A stretch of DNA of 64,000 nt from Corynebacterium resistens DSM 45100 (lineage in GTDB: Bacteria; Actinomycetota; Actinomycetes; Mycobacteriales; Mycobacteriaceae). A program made the position numbers and the translations under genes. This document shows positions 60,280-64,000 of this stretch, in pieces. The stretch covers positions 186,001 through 250,000 of the forward strand of contig NC_015673.1 in assembly GCF_000177535.2 (NCBI RefSeq), in the 5' to 3' direction. The notes beneath the pieces were generated by a model. That model had not been told where the DNA came from. It saw nothing but the letters and a program-made list of their open reading frames with translations, and did not search any database. The number at the start of each line of letters is the position of its first letter. The stretch's first letter is position 1.

Positions 60280-61236
60280 CTACGCATTGAACGCGCCCAC
60301 TTCGCGCGCTCGGTGAGCATGATCCACCGGGCCATGGCCGTGCCCCACGCGGAGCGCGGCCGCTTTCTCGATAGCCCCATTGAGCCACGTGGTTGCCCAA
60401 CGCAAGGCGGCGTCATAGGAATCGCCCCCACCTAAACGAGTGGCGAGGGAAGAACTTAAAGAACAACCCGTGCCGTGGGTGTGCGGCGAATTTACCCGCG
60501 GGGAGGATGTCATATGCAGCGGGGAAGGGTCATTGGGGCCTCGCCGTGGTGCGACCCAAGCGTTTCCGGCTTCTTGGCCGGTCAGGTGGCCACCCTTCAC
60601 AATTACATTGACGCCGTGCTCGTCCGACCATGCTTGGGCTTGGCTCACGGCCTCCTCAAACGAGTTGGCCGGGGATTGCCCGCAGAGGATCGCCAGTTCG
60701 GGAATGTTTGGCGTGATCACGGCGTGGTCGGCGTAATTGTTCAATGAAGCCGCGAAAGAACGCACGGCGGTTTCGGCATCTTTCGCCAGCAAGCGGTCAC
60801 CGCTAGTTGCGATCATGACAGGATCGAACACCAGCACTGGAACGTGGTGTTCAGCCAACCATCCCTGGATAACTTCGGTAGTGGCGCGGTCCCCAAGCAT
60901 GCCAATTTTGACGGCATCTATGTCCACATCTTCGAACACTGCGGCCAGTTGTTGCAGCAGAAACTCCGTGCCAGGGGTGTGGACCGCCCGTACCCCTTGA
61001 GTGTTTTGCGCAACCAAACTGGTGATGACTGACATGCCATAACCGCCTGCAGCGAAGATCGATTTCAGATCGGCTTCGGCGCCAGCCCCGCCGCTGGGGT
61101 CTGTGCCTGCGATGGACAGCACCCGAGGGGCGAGGGGGAAGTGATTGCGATCTTGGGGTAATACGCGCGGTGTGGCGCGTATTGGGGAGTCGGGCTGATG
61201 TGCGCCCGAAGAAGGGGTAGAACTGTGCTGCTTCAT
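60280..61236 (-). CDS. thiD: Hydroxymethylpyrimidine/phosphomethylpyrimidine kinase
   Basis: Ribokinase-fold enzyme of about 318 residues in thiamine synthesis. VLSIAGTDPSGGAGAEADLK, VLVFDPVMIATSGDRLL and THGTGCSLSSSLA (anion hole and catalytic region) are present. The first 45 residues are variable. ATG 61236 (or 61245) is chosen because the frame further upstream overlaps the fadD-like gene. Convergent with the second pit gene, 34 bp gap. Confidence 0.92.
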   Translation of the reverse strand: MKQHSSTPSSGAHQPDSPIRATPRVLPQDRNHFPLAPRVLSIAGTDPSGGAGAEADLKSIFAAGGYGMSVITSLVAQNTQGVRAVHTPGTEFLLQQLAAVFEDVDIDAVKIGMLGDRATTEVIQGWLAEHHVPVLVFDPVMIATSGDRLLAKDAETAVRSFAASLNNYADHAVITPNIPELAILCGQSPANSFEEAVSQAQAWSDEHGVNVIVKGGHLTGQEAGNAWVAPRRGPNDPSPLHMTSSPRVNSPHTHGTGCSLSSSLATRLGGGDSYDAALRWATTWLNGAIEKAAALRVGHGHGPVDHAHRAREVGAFNA

Positions 61237-61270
61237 GCGCTCCATTGTGCCCGCTCGTGGAAACCCAGTG

Positions 61271-63040
61271 CTACGCCCCCGTATCGGGTTGGGGCAACTT
61301 ACGGGGGACAACCTTGCCCACTGGGTTGCGTGGCAGCCGGTCGAGGTAAACGAAGTATCGCGGAACAGCGTGCCGGGCTAGCTTTTGCTTAGCCTCGGCC
61401 TGCATCTCTTCCTCGAACTCGCGCTTTTCTGCATCCGTGAGTTCGGCGGCTTTCTTATCGCGGAAGACAACCCATGCGCACAGCGCTTGGCCGAAGTGCG
61501 GGCAATCAACACCACGGACCGCGGCCTCCGCGATGTCTTTACGAGTGTTGAAGAGGTTCTCCGTGTCCTGCGGATATACGTTTTCGCCTCCGGAGACGAT
61601 CATGTCATCGCTTCGCCCAGCAATGAACAACAGTCCCTCTTCGTTGTAGTGACCGAGGTCGCCAGTGGCCACCATGCCGTCGATGATCTCCTTGTCCGAG
61701 CCAGGGCGGGTATACCCTTCGAAGAGCATGTCATTCTTAACGAAAATGCGCCCTGTTTCCCCGGCCGGCAATTCATTGCCGTCATCATCCAGAATCTTCA
61801 AAGTAGTGGCCATCGGTGGTTGGCCAGCTGTCTTGGGGTAGCGCCGCAGATCTTCCGGGGTAGCGATGGAAGCCCAGCTGACCTCGGTGGATCCGTAAAG
61901 GTTATACAGTACATCGCCGAACTTCTTCTGGGTTTCCTCGATGACGGTAGGCGGCAGTGCTTCACCCGATGTCGCAATGATTTTTGTGCCTGGATTGAAT
62001 CCTTCGGGAACCGCTTCCAACATGCGGCGGAGCATCGTTGGCACCATGGCGATGGTGTAGGGGCGGTTCTTCTCGATAGCTTGCACGGCAGCTTCCGGGG
62101 TGAACTTGCGTTGCAGGATCATGGTGTTGCGCAGTGCCAGCGATAGCTGGATCTGGGCAAAACCCCAGGTGTGGAACATCGGGGCGGCCAGGAAAACCGG
62201 GCGGTGGTGCTTGAGTGGAATCCGGCTCATGATCGAGGCAGCCGGCAGGTAGCTCTTCGGCTCGGGGCGACGGGCACCCTTTGGAGTGCCGGTGGTACCC
62301 GAGGTCAAGATGATCGTGCGCCCCATTCGAGGCCGAGTAGGGATCGTTAGATCCTTTGGGGTTGTGCGCAGCACTTCGTGCAGGCTTGCCCACTCAATGC
62401 TGCGGGTGGCGTAGTCGCCGCTTGCAATTGCATCGCGTACGTTGCTTTGCGGTTTCTGTGCGGCTTCTGCTTCCCTGGTGAGCCCTAGAGTGTCACCGAA
62501 CTCCCATGCCACGATGACGTGCGCACTGTTGAAATCTTTAGGCAGCAGCGGCAGAAACTCTTCGTCGATGAACATCACATCGATTTTCTGCTCGGCGAGG
62601 ACAGCCCGCGTTTGTTCGGCGGAAGAACCCGTGTTGAAGAACACGATGTCCGTACCCAGGCGACCGTGGGCGCACAAGGTCAGGATGAGTCCTCGGTGAT
62701 TGCGGCAAAGCACACCGATCTTGTCGCGTTCGCGCACACCTGTTCGGAATAGAGCTCGCGCCAGCGTACTGGTTTGTTCGTGCAACTCCTCGTAAGTCAT
62801 GGAGCCTGCGTCATCGATGATGGCCGTGTGAAATGGGTCCCGTGCGGCGCCAATCGCCAAGAGGCCGGCGGGAAGGAAGCGCCACGAATAAATTGACTGC
62901 AATGCCTTACCTGCAGCCATGGGGGACATGGGTCCCAGGACACCAGACTTGAAAAGTGGCAGAGTGCCCATCGCGAGCGTGCCCGCGTTATCCGCACGTT
63001 CCCGCAGGGTTAGTTTTGGAGGCATAGCTGCTGCGTTCAT
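61271..63040 (-). CDS. Fatty-acid-CoA ligase/AMP-dependent synthetase (FadD-like)
   Basis: Acyl-activating enzyme of about 589 residues. Motif TIILTSGTTGTPKGA (P-loop), YNLYGSTEVSW, DGMVATGDLGHYNEEGLLFIAGRSDDMIVSGGENVYP and the late catalytic NPVGKVVPRKL are intact. It would activate a fatty or other carboxylic acid with ATP and CoA. ATG 63040 is chosen after GGAAGG; a start 19 codons earlier is in frame. Possibly cotranscribed with thiD. Confidence 0.9.
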   Translation of the reverse strand: MNAAAMPPKLTLRERADNAGTLAMGTLPLFKSGVLGPMSPMAAGKALQSIYSWRFLPAGLLAIGAARDPFHTAIIDDAGSMTYEELHEQTSTLARALFRTGVRERDKIGVLCRNHRGLILTLCAHGRLGTDIVFFNTGSSAEQTRAVLAEQKIDVMFIDEEFLPLLPKDFNSAHVIVAWEFGDTLGLTREAEAAQKPQSNVRDAIASGDYATRSIEWASLHEVLRTTPKDLTIPTRPRMGRTIILTSGTTGTPKGARRPEPKSYLPAASIMSRIPLKHHRPVFLAAPMFHTWGFAQIQLSLALRNTMILQRKFTPEAAVQAIEKNRPYTIAMVPTMLRRMLEAVPEGFNPGTKIIATSGEALPPTVIEETQKKFGDVLYNLYGSTEVSWASIATPEDLRRYPKTAGQPPMATTLKILDDDGNELPAGETGRIFVKNDMLFEGYTRPGSDKEIIDGMVATGDLGHYNEEGLLFIAGRSDDMIVSGGENVYPQDTENLFNTRKDIAEAAVRGVDCPHFGQALCAWVVFRDKKAAELTDAEKREFEEEMQAEAKQKLARHAVPRYFVYLDRLPRNPVGKVVPRKLPQPDTGA

Positions 63041-63220
63041 CAATCCCAACCTTCCCCAGCTGCAAATTCGGAGACCCCGAGCTGGTTTATTGTTCAAAGA
63101 TCTTGGTTTTTTCTGTCGTGATGACTTGGTTTGTGACGTTAGCGCAGTAGTTCTATCCAGGAAGGTGTTTTGGCGAAATATTTATTTCATTAGGAATACG
63201 ATTTGACGTCGCGGGAACCG

Positions 63221-63238
63221 AGTGTTCGCTGAAGGCGG
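63221..63238 (+). promoter_or_regulatory. ClgR-type box upstream of clpC
   Basis: TGTTCGCTGAAGGCGGAC matches the corynebacterial ClgR pattern WNNWCGCYNANRGCGWWS with one mismatch. ClgR activates clp genes. The 63041-63420 stretch otherwise holds only promoter-like AT-rich DNA and one dispersed-motif copy at 63306-63325. Confidence 0.55.
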
Positions 63239-63420
63239 ACACAGGCATTTTCTTTCTTAGATATATTGTTTGACCTGCGGATATTGTGTGTGGATGGGGT
63301 GGGGTGGCGTCGGAATAAAGGATGGAAAGGCGGTTGTTGTACGGAAGGCAATCGTTGTTGTCGGGTCGCACCACTATGGTGGGCAGCAGACCTTCAACCA
63401 GAAAGAAGAGGGAGTACACC

Positions 63421-64000
63421 ATGTTTGAGAGGTTCACAGACCGCGCTCGTCGCGTTGTTGTGCTGGCGCAGGATGAAGGCCGCGCGCTGAACCACAACTA
63501 CATCGGCACGGAGCACATCTTGCTTGGCCTCATTCAAGAGGGCGAGGGGGTTGCTGCTAAGGCACTGGAGTCCATGGGTATTTCTCTCGACGCCGTGCGC
63601 ACCGAAGTCAAGGAAATTATTGGCACTGGCGGTCATCCACCGAGTGGGTACATCCCCTTTACCCCGCGCGCCAAGAAGGTGCTTGAACTCGCGTTACGTG
63701 AAGCCCTGCAGTTGGGCCACAAATACATCGGCACTGAGCACCTGTTGCTTGGGCTTATCCGCGAAGGTGAGGGTGTCGCCGCCCAGGTGCTGGTGAAGTT
63801 GGGTGCAGATCTCGCCCGTGTGCGCCAGCAAGTTATCCAGTTGCTCAGTGGTTACGAAGGTAACGAGGGCGCTGAGGATAGCGATGGCGAGCCAGCTGCA
63901 GCCGGAGTGGGTTCCAATTCCGGCGCTCCCAGTGGTTCCAAGATTGGGCAGAAGTCCAATTCGCTGGTGCTTGACCAATTTGGCCGTAACCTGACCCAGG
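63421..64000 (+). CDS. clpC: ClpC ATP-dependent protease ATPase subunit, N-terminal part (runs off the right edge)
   Basis: The first 193 residues are visible. MFERFTDRARRVVVLAQDEG and the two Clp-N repeats (YIGTEHILLGLIQEGEGVA, YIGTEHLLLGLIREGEGVA) are diagnostic. A Gly/Ser linker precedes NSLVLDQFGRNLTQ, the start of the first AAA module. It unfolds substrates for ClpP1P2. An AGAAAGAAGAGGG region lies upstream of the ATG. Confidence 0.96.
   Translation, partial: MFERFTDRARRVVVLAQDEGRALNHNYIGTEHILLGLIQEGEGVAAKALESMGISLDAVRTEVKEIIGTGGHPPSGYIPFTPRAKKVLELALREALQLGHKYIGTEHLLLGLIREGEGVAAQVLVKLGADLARVRQQVIQLLSGYEGNEGAEDSDGEPAAAGVGSNSGAPSGSKIGQKSNSLVLDQFGRNLTQ

Overview
The window looks like a stretch of chromosome from a Corynebacterium (Mycobacteriales, estimated 57% GC). 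The evidence is gene order. pknG-glnH-glnX, xthA-GNAT-def-DUF3263-LytR_C, groEL2-porin peptide-ppk2, ppa/dacB-tilS-hpt-ftsH-folE-folP-folB-folK-DUF3180-panC-panD, lysS and clpC all follow orders known from C. glutamicum or M. tuberculosis. Many genes have a TANNNT -10 box only 5-8 bp before the start codon (leaderless mRNA), which is usual in this group. The species cannot be fixed from sequence reading alone. No rRNA, tRNA, prophage, insertion sequence or CRISPR array was seen.

Layout. 1-3.9 kb: glutamate-sensing module pknG/glnH/glnX (minus strand; pknG runs off the left edge). 3.9-6.5 kb: ABC exporter and a MarR regulator. 6.7-16.2 kb: cardiolipin synthase, exonuclease III, GNAT, deformylase, DUF3263, VirR-like LytR_C protein, carboxylate-amine ligase, LeuA-regulatory-domain protein and M20 peptidase. 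16.4-21.4 kb: CIRCE-controlled groEL2, a 36-residue porin-like peptide with a structured 5' UTR, TauE-type exporter, PPK2 and a broken GNAT. 21.4-26.3 kb: a 1323-residue Pls/PosA-type NRPS-like membrane protein, MarR and rhodanese. 26.5-30.6 kb: a DUF4178-DUF2617-DUF4247-DUF350-spermidine synthase cluster. 30.7-42.7 kb: ppa, dacB, tilS, hpt, ftsH, folate genes and envelope genes. 42.7-49.9 kb: panC and panD, split by a complete galactose cluster (galM, sodium-solute symporter plus small partner, galT, galK). 50-51.9 kb: NsrR-type repressor and flavohaemoglobin under one large palindrome. 52-64 kb: lysS, two acyl-CoA dehydrogenases, two tandem Pit phosphate transporters, thiD, a FadD-like ligase and the start of clpC.

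The most unusual signal is not a gene. A degenerate motif of about 18-20 bp, consensus near GGCGTCGRAATAAAGAAG, is scattered through the whole window in both orientations about every 2 kb. It occurs in intergenic DNA and inside genes, where it is read in two reading frames and mostly encodes poorly conserved linkers. That pattern suggests it is kept as DNA rather than as protein. Its function is unknown. A DNA-uptake or nucleoid-protein site is one possibility.
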